Positions 44,331 through 55,807 of a stretch of DNA of 64,000 nt are shown piece after piece; the stretch's first letter is position 1, and every line of letters begins with the position of its first letter. The stretch lies in NCBI GenBank assembly GCA_027559495.1, contig JAMXSV010000016.1:1-64000 (forward strand). Reading direction: 5' to 3'. The notes beneath the pieces were generated by a model that had not been told where the DNA came from, made no database searches, and was given only the letters and a program-made list of their open reading frames with translations. A program made the translations under genes and the position numbers. Source of the stretch: Aurifilum marmelostoma (Eukaryota; Ascomycota; Sordariomycetes; Diaporthales; Cryphonectriaceae).

Positions 44331-46989
44331 ACCGAAGTTGAATCATGTCGAATAGGATGTTAGACGAGCCTCCACAGCTGTGGGCCACTCCGGCGTGGTC
44401 AGGCTCTCTTCTGCAGCACCAGAGGTGTGCTTGTGCTGTATTGTCTACTTCTCGAGAAGTGCTAGCAAGTATTGTCTTGTCCTCTCACGAGAGTATGAGA
44501 ACCAGAGGCGCTAGCTAGATCAACGAGGTGAAACAGTAATTATAGTACCATGCAGTGCGTACATACAGGGTCGGTTCTGTAACATTTCGGCAGATACTGA
44601 TCGGTCATCTGCAGGACGCTGATGGAGATGGCTCTGAACAGGGTATGGGATCTAAAGTCACAATGGGATCAGCAGATTGTTGACCTCCTCAGGTAGCGAG
44701 TGTTCAGTGGGAGGGCAGGGGTTATTAGCTAAACAGGGCCCTGGATCTAGACCTTGGTGACTTCACTCGTGGGTAGCAGCGTTTAATGTGCTTGGAAAAA
44801 AAGGAGAGGAAAAAAAAATAGGATCTCGAGTGTAACCGGTGGTATGTTCCTCAAGAGTCGGACTCGTGCGACCAAGTGCTGTTGTCTGTGAGAAAAGATC
44901 TCAAGCTGGGCTGTTCCCGTGTCACGCTCTACCTTGGGGCCTTGGACAGGATATAAAGCTTCTTCTACTTGGACGTTCAGTGAGACAATTTCCTGACATC
45001 GACCTTGTGAGATGGATCCACCCTTATGTCTAAAACGGTTCTTTCGAAAGGGGCATCTGGGTATTGCCCTTGCGCGAGACGCTTCCCACCCATCTCCATT
45101 CCCGGAGAACCATTCGCTTCATCCAAGACGCTCTATTCATCGCGAATCTCAAACCTTTCAAGGTGGACTCGGTCCCAGGCTGGGTCCAGGCACGTCTCCG
45201 GTCTATGTGTAGAGTTGTACTCGGGCGTAGTACTTGTACCTTTGGTACGTAGATCAGCCAGTTCCACCATGCTGGGCAAGGCCGAGGAGGCATCTGCGAT
45301 GCCGGAGGTTGGTCCAAGATCTTTCCAAGACAAGATTCGGAACAAGGACATTCGGAACACAGCTGGGTGGAATCACGTGGTTGCAGGCCAGGCCGGTTCT
45401 CGAGCGAACGGGCCGATCGTAATCCGACCGAATCTACGCAAGTAGGGGTCGGAGGCAAGGTTCTGGACAACGGGCCACTGGCGGTCGTTGACCGTCTGGG
45501 AAGGAAAGGGGGGGGGGACGTGATCTGCTGTTGCGGTCAGGTAAGAGGAAGCTGAGAGGCCTCGAGCTGAAATATTCGCAACATCGCGAAAATAAATTTG
45601 ATCGGACCCGCGAGGCCGAAGTGGGGGACCCTCTTTTTGAGAAACAAGACAGAGAGAATCATGTACATAGTGCCATAGGACCATGAAACATGAGGCTACT
45701 TAATAGGGCCTTTTTTTTATTATCAAAACTCTACTAGGAACTGGGTCTGGGAAGGGAGAGATATGCCGCATGTAGTATTGGTAGTGGCAACTGATGGACA
45801 TGACAGAAGGAGAGTGAGAAGGAAGAGATGAGGCTCTGCTGGGACTGCCCCCACGCGGAAGCCCACAGAGGTGGCGCCAGATATAGATTGGCATAGCGTG
45901 GTCAGGATAAAATAGTCATCAGTCCCTGTCTCTCTCTCTCTTGAAGCTGACAGAGTGACATAAGGGAGGGAGGAGTGGGCAGGAGAAAGGAAAAGCTGCG
46001 AGAGAGAGGACGAAAATGGAAAGTCGTACCACCGGGCGAGTCTGGCCTGACATTTCTGACGTGCAAGGGCCCGGGGAGATAAGGTGCTGTGCAATCTCAT
46101 GATTTATTCCCTGAGCGTCGCTCGTTCCCAGGGAGTCGGCGACAAGCCAGACCAGAGGGAGGGGACCCACCACGAAAAAGAATCGTGGCGTGATATCCGT
46201 CCCCTCTGAACACATGGAGCCACCCGACTGATCTTCGGTAGGGATCCGAGACCTGCAGGAAGACCAAAAAAAAAAAACCAAGCCCTGGCCAGGCAAGTAA
46301 AGGTTGCCAAGGGGGCTGCAGAGGAGTGGGTGGGTGAGGAGTGGGTTCAGAGTCTAGGCCGTTTACCGTTGGGCCAGCTGTCAGGTCCTGCGTCCACTCG
46401 TTCCTCTCTTTTTCTCTCTTTCGATATTTCTGGACGATGACGAAAGAGGAGTGAGAGCATGCCACAAGCTGAGGGTCCTCGTATCGTTGTTTCCGACTAA
46501 TTCTCTTCACACCACCTCTTGACGGCAAGGACCGTAGAGGTGGGTACTCGACGGGAATAAGGAAAAGAAAAAATAGGGACGGGAAGGGGAAAAAATAGAG
46601 AAAAGAAAAAGAGAGAAAAAAAAAAAAAAAAAAAAAAAAAGGAGTGACAAAGCTTGACTCGACCCGCCGGAAGCGGCAGACCCAATTTTTGGGCGAATTC
46701 CCGCCGGCTGATGATTGCTACGCCCCCGAAGATCGCAACTGCAAGACAGGCTCTCTCTATCTTTGGTGGTTCTTGTCTATTTCCGTGACATGTTGCTTTC
46801 CACTTTGCCATCAGTCCATACGGGAAAGATTTTCCAAGGGGGGGGGTCCTTTCCTTGCCAATGGATCCCTCGTCGACGATTCGTTATCGGACTCTGGCGA
46901 TGATCCAGGGCTGGCGAAACATACGTCGGGTCGAGCTTGTACAGATAATGTGGGGCTGGAGCTGCAGTGCTGTGTTGTGTTGTTGTGTA
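44331..46989. other. gene-poor 2.7 kb, upstream of pyruvate decarboxylase
   Basis: No supported gene; overlapping short frames at 44839-45550 look like chance in GC-balanced DNA. A poly-A tract lies at 46618-46640 and purine-rich stretches at 46540-46640. Distal regulatory sequence for the highly codon-biased gene downstream may lie here. Confidence 0.5.
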
Positions 46990-47227
46990 CTAGCTACAAG
47001 ACAATATATAATATAAGAGTGCCATGAGCCAACCTTGATCTGCATCCCAAGGTTTGCATCATCATCATCAGATACGATCATCAGCAAGTCAAAACTTTAA
47101 AACATCTATCCTACCCCCTCTCTTTTCCGCACCCTCCTTCTCTCTTCTTCCTCCTCCTCTTCAACCTCACAACAGGCCTCCTAATTCATCCTCCCTCACA
47201 AACACAGAACACACACAACAATACACC
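46990..47227 (+). promoter_or_regulatory. core promoter and leader of pyruvate decarboxylase
   Basis: A TATA-like tatataatataa (47005-47016) is followed by a roughly 190-base leader that becomes strongly C/T-rich from 47100 and ends in an A/C-rich ATG context (acaccATGa). Pyrimidine-rich tracts near transcription starts are typical of strongly expressed fungal genes. Confidence 0.45.
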
Positions 47228-49050
47228 ATGACAAGTACACCGGGAAAATTCACCGTCGGTGACTACCTCGCCGAGCGGCTGGCCCAGATCGGCTGCCGTC
47301 ACCACTTTGTGGTCCCTGGCGACTACAACCTCATCCTCCTCGACAAGCTCCAGGCCCACCCCGACCTCAAGGAGGTCGGCTGCGCCAACGAGCTCAACTG
47401 CAGCCTGGCGGCCGAGGGCTATGCCCGGGCCAACGGCGTCTCTGCCTGCGTCGTGACGTACAGCGTGGGTGCCATCTCGGCCATGAACGGCACGGGCTCC
47501 GCCTATGCCGAGAACCTGCCCCTGATCCTCATCTCGGGCTCGCCCAACACCAACGACGCCGGCCAGTTCCACCTGCTGCACCACACGCTGGGCAAGCTGG
47601 ACTACACGTACCAGTACGAGATGGCCAAGAAGGTCACCTGCTGCGCCGTGGCCGTCAACCGCGCCGAGGAGGCCCCCAGGCTGATCGACAGAGCCATCCG
47701 GGCCGCCATCCTCGCCCGCAAGCCCTGCTACATCGAGATCCCCACCAACCTGTCGGGTGCCGCCTGTGCCCGCCCGGGCCCCATCTCGGCCGTGACGGAG
47801 CCCGTGCACTCGGACCAGGGCGCCCTCAAGGCCGCTGCCGACTGCGCCGCCGAGTACCTGAGCGGCAAGCTCAAGCCCCTGATCCTGGTGGGGCCCAAGC
47901 TGTCGCGCTGCGGCGCCGACAAGGCCCTGATCAAGCTGGCAGAGGCCATGGGCTGCGCCGTGGCCGTGCAGCCCGCCGCCAAGGGCATGTTCCCCGAGGA
48001 CCACCCCCAGTTCGTGGGCGTCTTCTGGGGCCAGACGTCGACGCTGGCCGCCGACGCCATCCTCAACTGGAGCGACGCCATCATCTGCGCCGGCTGCGTC
48101 TTCAACGACTACTCCACCGTCGGCTGGACCGCCATGCCCAGCATCCCGCTCATGAAGTGCGACATGGACCACGTCACCTACCCCGGCGCCCACTTCTCGC
48201 GCGTCCGCCTGAGCGAGTTCCTGGAGCACCTGTCCACCGAGTGCCAGTTCAACGACGCCACCATGGTCGAGTACAACCGCCTGCGCCCGGACCCCTACGT
48301 CGTGCACACGGCCGCCGAGGAGGACGAGCTCACGCGCAAGGAGATCCAGCGCCAGCTGCAGGGCCTCGTGACCCCGGACACGACCCTCTTCATCGAGACG
48401 GGCGACTCGTGGTTCAACGGCACGCAGCTGGCCCTGCCCCGGGGCGCCGGCTACGAGATCGAGATGCAGTGGGGCCACATCGGCTGGTCCGTCCCGGCCT
48501 CGTTCGGCTACGCCATGCGGTACCCCGAGCGCCGCACCATCTGCGTCTGCGGCGACGGCTCCTTCCAGGTCACCGCCCAGGAGGTGTCCCAGATGGTCCG
48601 CTTCAACCTGCCCATCACCATCCTGCTCATCAACAACCGCGGCTACACCATCGAGGTCGAGATCCACGACGGCTCCTACAACAAGATCAAGAACTGGGAC
48701 TACGCCCTGCTCATGCAGGCCTTCAACTCCACCGACGGCAAGGGCATCAGCTTCACCGCCAACACCGCCGGCGAGCTCAAGGACGCCATCAACAAGGCCA
48801 ACGAGTACAAGCAGGGCCCCTGCCTGATCGAGTGCTCCATCCACCAGGACGACTGCAGCAAAGAGCTCATAACATGGGGTGTAAGTAGAGAGATCCTCAA
48901 TTTATTCATCCTCCCCCCTCAAGAGAGAAGAAGAAAGAAAGAAAGAAAGAAAGAAAAATGATTAAGAACACGTCACTGACCTTGACAAAAAAGCACTATG
49001 TCGCCGCGGCTAACGCGAGACCGCCCAGAAATGCGCCAATGGACGACTAA
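47228..49050 (+). CDS. pdc: pyruvate decarboxylase (CFP/P59Nc type)
   Basis: Two exons (47228-48880 and 48994-49050) encode 569 aa. The 113-bp intron has donor GTAAGT, an AAG acceptor and phase 0; the 19-codon last exon supplies the conserved HYVAAANARPP end. The enzyme converts pyruvate to acetaldehyde and CO2 with ThDP and Mg2+, the first step of ethanol fermentation, in the cytosol. Catalytic Glu55 (CANEL), the His118-His119 pair (LLHHTLG), and the ThDP motif GDGSFQVT at 442 with NN at 469-470 are all present. Similarity is highest to Neurospora CFP, a decarboxylase that also forms cytoplasmic filaments; whether this one does is unknown. GC-rich third codon positions are extreme, implying high expression. 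Confidence 0.97.
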
Positions 49051-49097
49051 GTGGAGACCCAGCTGCTGGGACCAGGGTCGCAACACCATCAACAGCA

Positions 49098-49129
<32 letters not shown>

Positions 49130-49533
49130 CCTCCTGAAGAGGGAAGACTTGATCGAGGCCGTTTATGACGGCAAGGGAAGGCTAAGCGGGTATGCCCTCT
49201 GCAGTCTCGTCACAGGGATGAGAAAGTAGTTTCTATTCTCTTTTTTTTCTTCTTGTTCCTTTGGGGGAAGCTGAAAAAACACAAAAAACCGTACACAAGT
49301 GTTTCTTTTTATCACAAAACAATATGGAGTCTGGCTGGTAATGAATGGGAAGGGAGTCGGGCTGCTGCTGGATGGTCTCATTGCTTAATTAGAAACATCG
49401 GGCTTTTGTCCGAAACACACTTTAGAAAAAAGCATAGATACCTTCTCGAAAACATGATTTCAGATTCTCCTCTTCATATTCAGCTTCAAAGTGAATTTTC
49501 GATATACCAATTTCTATTTTTATCGTTCTATAT
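49051..49533. other. convergent 3' spacer
   Basis: This is the spacer between pyruvate decarboxylase and the convergent zinc-finger gene. It includes the trinucleotide run listed separately, and T-rich words that may be 3'-end signals. Confidence 0.5.
49098..49129. repeat. (tcg)n microsatellite
   Basis: About ten uninterrupted tcg units lie in the 3' flank of pyruvate decarboxylase, downstream of the stop codon. Confidence 0.9.
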
Positions 49534-51216
49534 TTATCCACGGGCTGGCTCATCACCAGAACTGCCCGTGTTGGCAACCTCTTGACCACCATAGATGCCA
49601 CCGTCTAATATGACACCCTCGTTGTCGTCCAGATCATCCTGGACCCTGCGCCACCTCTTTGCCTTGTCCTTTCGACCCTCCAGGGCTACACCTTTGCCTT
49701 TCACGTCGTAGACCGGCTTGATCATCCCGCCCAGTAAAGGGTTCTTGCTAAATGCCCCTCCTCCTCCTCCTGCACCACCTCCACTCCCTCTATTATTGGC
49801 ACTCGTCTCCTGTAGGACCCCATCGTCGACATCGTCCTCCTCTTCAGGCGTGGGCGGCCTCTCGATGGCCATCATCTTCTTGACCACCTTCCCGCCGACC
49901 AGATCAATGCTTACCACCTGCTGCCTCTTCTCATAGTCCGGCCTCGCGTTCCACTCCATCTCCCGCAGTATCTTCTGCTGTCTCTTGAGCTCCTTGGCCC
50001 TCTCCTCCGGGCTCGCCCAGATGCTGCCGCCGCTGCCTCCTCCTGCGGCCATCATGGCTCCCGACACATCAAAGTCCGCAGCCTCGTCCCGCACCGTCGT
50101 CCGCCGTGCGTTCTGCGCCTGGAACCCCAGCAGCCTGTCTCGGTGCTCCCTGGCCTTGGCCTCCGCCGCGCTGACGGCCTCGTCGGACTCGTACCCCGTG
50201 CGCGCCTTGGTGAAGGCCCGTGGTGTTGCGGCTACGTCGGGCCTTCTGTGCGCCTCGCGGTCGGCCGCCTGCTTCTCCCGCCCGCGCTCGACCTTGAGCT
50301 CGCGGATCATAGCCTGGACCTCGTCTGGGTCGAGCAGTGGGTGGCCGCACGAGGTGCAGGGGCCCAGCCCTTCCTTGAGGCATATCACCTTGCCGCAGTT
50401 GAGGCAGTTTGGTGCCGCCGTCTGTAGCGGGTGGCGCGTCGCCACGCAGTTGCACCTCCTGGCCGCGACGTCATCGGCCCTGTTGCTCGACAGCGAGGGG
50501 TTCGTCGTGATCTCGAGCGCGCGGATGGCCGAGTCGAGGTCTGCGATCGCGCCAGAGGCGCCGTGCATGGGCAGGCCGCCTGTTATGGAGACCTTGGCCG
50601 CTGGAGGGGCATGGTTCTTGCCGCTGCCGGAGGTGGGGCCGGGGGTCGAGGTGCGGGAGGGAGGGTTGGACTTGGACTTGTGCTTGTTGGGCGCGAGAAG
50701 GTCGGAGACGAGGGAGCCTGCGGCCGACGGCGGTGCCTTGGCTTGTTTCTTCTGGGGCGGAGGGGTGGAAGATTTCGGGGTCGGTGCCTTGGAGGAGGAG
50801 GCTGCGTTGTTGGAGGGCGTCGAGGCGCCAGAACGGGCTGGCATGTAGTCATCTTCGAGGGCTTTCTTGTAGATGGAGCCGGGCCCTACTTCGGTCTGGG
50901 CGACCTGGCGCGGTGCGGGCGTGTGGATCTGGGGTTTCTTCTTCTTGGGCCTTCTTGTCTGCTTGGGTACTGCATCTGCGTCTGAGGGAGGCTGTGAGCT
51001 CGTCGTCGTCGTCGCCGGTGCAGCAGCAGCGGGCTTGGGATCTTGTCGTCGAGAGTTGAAGGCCGAGATGAACTCGATGGCCTGCGGCGAGTCGCCCAGG
51101 AAATTCTTGAAGTGCTCTGCCGCCTCTGCCTTGGAGAGAGTATTTGCGTAGTCGAGAATTTGCTTCAGCTCCGAGTCTGGAAGCCCCAGCAGCATCGACA
51201 GCTGGTTCATCGACAT
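49534..51216 (-). CDS. RQT4: activating signal cointegrator 1 / Rqt4 homologue
   Basis: A single exon encodes 560 aa. Residues 1-60 form the helical N-terminal domain of the TRIP4/ASC-1 family (LSMLLGLPDSELKQILDYA). A long Pro/Ser/Lys linker follows. The diagnostic C2HC5 zinc finger spans about 255-291 (CNCVATRHPL, then NCLNCGKVICLKEGLGPC, then SCGHPLL). A charged helical region and a Gly-rich stretch follow. In yeast and human the protein is part of the RQT/ASCC complex with the Slh1/ASCC3 helicase and Cue3/ASCC2, which splits the leading collided ribosome, upstream of Ltn1. The ASCH domain of the human protein is not recognisable, as in yeast. The stop is 484 bp from the convergent pyruvate decarboxylase. 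Confidence 0.9.
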   Translation of the reverse strand: MSMNQLSMLLGLPDSELKQILDYANTLSKAEAAEHFKNFLGDSPQAIEFISAFNSRRQDPKPAAAAPATTTTSSQPPSDADAVPKQTRRPKKKKPQIHTPAPRQVAQTEVGPGSIYKKALEDDYMPARSGASTPSNNAASSSKAPTPKSSTPPPQKKQAKAPPSAAGSLVSDLLAPNKHKSKSNPPSRTSTPGPTSGSGKNHAPPAAKVSITGGLPMHGASGAIADLDSAIRALEITTNPSLSSNRADDVAARRCNCVATRHPLQTAAPNCLNCGKVICLKEGLGPCTSCGHPLLDPDEVQAMIRELKVERGREKQAADREAHRRPDVAATPRAFTKARTGYESDEAVSAAEAKAREHRDRLLGFQAQNARRTTVRDEAADFDVSGAMMAAGGGSGGSIWASPEERAKELKRQQKILREMEWNARPDYEKRQQVVSIDLVGGKVVKKMMAIERPPTPEEEDDVDDGVLQETSANNRGSGGGAGGGGGAFSKNPLLGGMIKPVYDVKGKGVALEGRKDKAKRWRRVQDDLDDNEGVILDGGIYGGQEVANTGSSGDEPARG

Positions 51217-51952
51217 GTTGTTCGAGGGAGTGTGGCCGGCGCAGTTGGTATTGGCCCAGCAGCAGCCGGCGTCTGGCGTGCTGTAGGGGAAGCATTCAGT
51301 ACTTTACATAGCTACAGCATAGTGCCATTTGCTAGCAATTAGTGTATGACGTCCACCGCAGGCCAGCGTGTAAGCCCCTAACCCTACCAGTGTCGCCGGT
51401 CTGACTCACGCCAAATTTGACCACTGCACAATTCTCATCATCCACCAAAAAGATGCATCAATAACTCCTCTTGGACCCAGTCTACTTCCGCCCCTCCAGA
51501 CCAACGACGTACGAGGCCCCGAGCTCCAAGAAGAGAAATGCATCTTACAAATGATTGGGCCGTTCGTTCACGGACTCAGCATAGTTGATTCGATCATCTT
51601 CTCAGCTGACCGAAGTTCAAGCTCGGTTGCGTCGTCACCAGTCCTCGGCTGTTCAAAGTCACCTGTGGTACGGTATCGGCATGAGACATGGCTCTCTTGT
51701 TCTCAAAGCTAAATTCACTGCTATACAGTTCCTAGACCATCCCATCTCAATTAGAGCATACGTGGCCGCCGATCCAAGCCACCCGCAATTTGGTCGGTTT
51801 CGGGTAAACGACCACAGAGCACCCTTCGTTCTGGCTCTCGTATCCCGATTTCCCTTCATCCTAATGCAACAAGAAGACAAAAAGTACGCCAGGCTCCCAG
51901 CTGAAATATCTGGGCTATGCAGATCAGTCAATAAACATCCGACATCTGACCT
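51217..51952. other. intergenic, nothing seen
   Basis: Promoter side of the minus-strand zinc-finger gene and 3' flank of the cupredoxin gene. One ctaaccctacc word at about 51376 is a single copy, not a telomere repeat. Confidence 0.5.
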
Positions 51953-52736
51953 CTAAGCCATGACCGCCGCCATCAGCAGAGCCAAAAGGCTACTTCCAGC
52001 TAAAGCCACTCCCGCACTGTCCTGTGGCGACCCGTTGCTCGAGCTTGACGCAGTCGCCGAGGCAGATGTAGCCGTCAAGCCCGTCGAGCCTGTTAAGGTG
52101 CTCGAGGCAGTCTTCGACGAGGTCTTGGTGGTGGCCGTCGTGGTCGAGTTTGAGGTCCCATTGACACTGGTATTGGTCTTGAAAGTACCGCCGAACGCGC
52201 CCACATCTGGCGAGATGTTGATGCTGCTGTTGTGTGCTGTGGCATTGTAGGTGGCTATCGCCGTCTGGTTGGGCTGGTTGACGAAACCAAACATGCCGCC
52301 CTGGCAGTGATTGTGGCTGGAGGCGTTTTGCGAGCAGTAATAGACGATCGGGCTTGTGTCATTGATGGTGACCTGAAAGACATTGGCCTGTGTTGCTCGC
52401 TGCGTGTCAGCCTCGTTGCTCATGCTGCGGCGACATGGCTCCAGATCTCCTCGTCAATTTTTTGAAAATTTGGCTCACATTTTCACCACTTGAGGTGGGC
52501 AGGAAGCCCGAGTAGAACCCACCCGTCGCAGCCGGCTGGCACGGACTGCTCAGGTTGCCCATCACCACGCTGTGGTTGTGCGGGAAGAAGTGAAACTCCA
52601 ACACGTCCCCGACAGAAGCATTGACGTTCACCGGGTTAAAGTAGATGTCACCTGCCTCGATCTTGATCGTCTTGGCTGCTACGAGGTCCGCAGACCAGGC
52701 TGCGAGCAGAAGCCCTCGGATACGGCTGGGATGCAT
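51953..52736 (-). CDS. GPI-anchored cupredoxin-like extracellular protein
   Basis: Two exons (52736-52479 and 52387-51953) encode 230 aa; the 91-bp intron has donor GTGAGC, acceptor ACAG and phase 0. A signal peptide (about 1-20) precedes a plastocyanin-like domain of about 115 residues: TIKIEAGDIYFNPVNVNASV, GDVLEFHFFPHNHSV (His ligand), then YYCSQNASSHNHCQGGMFGF with the Cys/His/Met ligands of a type 1 copper site. A Thr/Ser/Ala-rich stalk and a hydrophobic C-terminus (ALAGSSLLALLMAAVMA) indicate GPI anchoring to membrane or wall. This family is often named extracellular serine-rich protein; the physiological role is unknown. Several N-glycosylation sites occur. Confidence 0.9.
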
Positions 52737-53840
52737 TTTGAGTGTCGATATCAATGGTGCTCCACGATTTGGAAATTTTGACACAGGAAAGCCTTTCGAG
52801 CGCAAGATGATGAATTTACTTTTCCTTCCTCTCTGCCCTCTCCCTCCTCCCTTTTCTTCCTCCCTCAAATGCTAGGCGAGAGGCCGCTCCCTTTTTATAT
52901 TGAGGGAGGGGGAATCCAGACACAAAGTTTCGACGATTGCCCTGCCCCGCGTCATGTGTCTCGCGCATACACACATACCCTTGTCTCTCATACGTGTCTT
53001 GGTCCTACCGCAGATCGAAGACCAACCCCTCCCCCCCCTCTCCCCCCCCAGCCTCCGTACTTCGACGTAACGAGAGCCTATGGCTTTTTGGTTTCTCCCA
53101 AGCGGCACAGCAGCCCTTTTAATTGGAAGACAGTGGCTCTTACTCATCTGAGGTCTGCGGCCACTGGCTGTCAATGTCGCCAGCAGTGACGTCCGCAGCG
53201 CCACTCAGCCAGCAGACCCCTGGCTACTAGAGAGGCTGAGAGGCTCGCAGGCCCAGATGCTTTCGCGAGACACTCGAGGCGAGAGAGAATGAGATAGCGG
53301 GAGATTTCCCAACAGCCATAGCGTTGTGCATGTGGATAGAGATGTCTGAAATGTGGCGCCCCTCCCCTCTCCCGCCGTAGGTTCGCTCTCCTCAGTGAGA
53401 TCCACACAGATCGAACGAGGTCTACAGGTGTGCGTGCATAGGTGGACCGCAGCAGCTGCTGTACCAGCAAAACACAGCCCCCCCACAAAGTATGTCTCTC
53501 GTGTTGCACTCGCATAACAGACACGATATGGGTGTTGGCCATCGGATTTCGGAGCGGTCGAGAAAGTACGGGTGGTATGATCAGAGTCCTGTCACGGCGC
53601 AGATGATGGGCTTGCTGAGGAAAACATAGATGCAAAATTGCCGAGGTGAAAAATTGCTTGAAATGCATGTATCTATCTTTGCACCCTGCTGCTTGTGCTC
53701 ATCATCACATTCAAAAAGAATTCGGCGACCTGTTATTCCCTCTTACGGTGCGCGGCTTGTGGATATGTTCACGGTGTACCCGCCCTCCTTGCCGACATCT
53801 GCATTCGTATCGATGGCAAAAATCGGCGACCATCACCTGT
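52737..53840. other. intergenic, no gene seen
   Basis: C-runs at 53030-53050, otherwise unremarkable. Minus-strand frames here (53171-53668) have the composition of chance ORFs. It includes the 5' region of the cupredoxin gene. Confidence 0.5.
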
Positions 53841-55807
53841 CTAGGATGTCTTGATGGCACTCTCAGCTCGGACGTCTACGATCGCGCGCTTCAGCTCTAG
53901 AAGCTGCTCCTTTGCCGGCAGGCTCAGCCCGCCATCGTTCTTTATTCCAGCCCAGGTCAGCAGTTTCTCCTGCGAGACCTTGAAGCGCTCTCGGAACTCA
54001 TCGGTGTGTATGCTCGGGTCACCAGGGTAGTCAATGCAGTCACCTGCCCACTTGTACAACGCGCGGACGAATCTCGAATCCAGGCCGAACGTGTGCCTGC
54101 CGTCCAGACAGGCGATGCTGAGATAGGCACGCGCCACGTCGCGCATCGTGGACCGCTTCAGTAATTCCGCATTCTTGACTGCACCAACCCACTTGATCTC
54201 GTCGTCGTCCGCCTGTGCGACAAAGTGCATGAACTTGACCAGGTCGACAACGTCGTTGGCCCAGCCGGGACCCGAGTGGTCGCGCAGATAGATGGTGCCC
54301 TTGAGCACAAACTCGAGACCGACCACATAGTGCAGATCGCGGTACATAGAGCCCAGTAGGCGGTAGATGGATGGCAGAGGCTCGATATGGTGGGGCCAGT
54401 GGCCGCCCGGGAAGCTCTTCTCGATGATGTTGCCGATCTGGTCCTGGAAGCTGATGCAGGACTTCACGGTACGCGACCTGGCATAGGCGTTCTCGGCGTC
54501 CTCTCCGAGCTTCAGAAGGTCCAGCTGTCCCTGTTTGAACTTTGCGAGGTGATCCTGGCGGTCAACGGCCGCAGCTACATGCTCGGCCATCTCGTCTTTG
54601 CACTTCTGGCCTGATGGAGGGTTAGCTTATGGACTGTAATTCTTTTCTCCCCCTTTTTTTTTCCTTTTTTTTATTCCCTTCTCTGGTTTGGCTAAGATCT
54701 CGGTGTTGCCGACTTACAATTGCAGGTGATAAACATGTACTGCTTAAGAGTCGAGCGTCGGAGTAGAACGTCGAGGCGGGGTGTCGGGTAGTAGTTGACG
54801 GTGATCTCTGTGCCAGCTGGAATATCTCTCAGGGCGCGACAGCGAAGCTCCCGTCCCTCGAAAAACACATGAGCATTGGCATCGCAGGAATGGTTGATCA
54901 TAGATACGACCAAATCCAGGAAGCTTCCGTACTGGATCTCGCCCTCTGGAGGACAAATGGCACCGGCGTTGGTCATCAACTGAATTTGCAAGGCTTTAGC
55001 CACCATCCTGACGGTACTTCAGACGACGACCAGGGCCTGACTCACCATGCAGTACAGCTCCTGGCAACGACGCGTGTCCAGGTGCAGACCAGGCTCAACG
55101 CGGCTGCGGTCGTTAGGCGTGGTCGCCTGCCTGACATTGCTCGCAACCATAAAGGTAGGAGGGATCCCCTCCTCATTCTTCTCGTACCAATCATCGTTCT
55201 GCTCCTTGTAGTGGGTCTCCAGGTTGACGATGGCCTCGTAGCTGGATCTGGATATGACCTTATTCTCGATCCACAGAACCAGGCGGCAAAGGGCCCGGGG
55301 CAAGGCACCCATATTCTTGTTGTACTCTTTAATTTGCTTCAGCACTGGGCACTCGAGCTTATGATAGGACTTCCAAGCCTTCTTTTGACACTCCTGCAGA
55401 CAGATCTGAAGGTTAGAAAAGACATCATCAGGGTCACTAGTGGTCTGGCCACCAACCTTGGAGCAATACTGCACCACCCCGCAACCTGTGCAGGTCGAGA
55501 TCTTGATCTTCTTCCTGTCATGATCTCCCTCAAAGAAACGGCCATCTGGATGCACAGTGGAGTTCTTGTTGAGGAAGCAGTGGTCACAAACATCATTGTT
55601 GTTTCCCTCACTGACCACCAGGAGAGGCTGCGATCGGAAAACTTCAGAGCCAGCTTTCGTGTCGTTGGTCACGAACAAACCATTGCCTGCATTGGGAATG
55701 GAAGACGCGTTGATGCGGAGGGGAACACTCGACTCGGCCACACGACTGAGGATGTGAGCACACAGCTCAGACTGCTCGTAGATGTGCTTTTTGGGAGTAC
55801 CAGGCAT
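53841..55807 (-). CDS. SET and MYND domain protein (SMYD-like)
   Basis: Four exons (55807-55457, 55393-55046, 54979-54718, 54610-53841) encode 576 aa. Introns are 63, 66 and 107 bp; donors GTTGGT, GTGAGT and GTAAGT; phases 0, 0 and 1. The split SET domain starts with SIPNAGNGLFVT. The MYND zinc domain (about 74-132) is inserted and, with the second candidate acceptor of intron 1, reads YCSKECQKKAW as in other MYND proteins. The catalytic SET core has MINHSCDANAH (about 260-270) and GTEITVNYY. The post-SET zinc motif CNCQKC (319-324) is completed across intron 3. The C-terminal ~250 residues are helical, like the TPR-like domain of SMYD proteins. The expected activity is protein lysine methylation; the substrate is unknown. 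Confidence 0.9.

Noticed and set aside
45026..45470. Overlapping 139- and 146-codon frames on both strands
   Set aside because: Both look random; neither has splice logic, motifs or codon bias.
47186..48844. 552-codon open frame antisense to pyruvate decarboxylase
   Set aside because: It is a mirror of the extreme GC-rich third codon positions of the sense gene. Its composition (Gly, Val, Asp, His, Ala, Leu) is the usual antisense artefact.
51370..51392. Telomere-like ctaaccctacc
   Set aside because: Single copy inside unique promoter DNA; no array.
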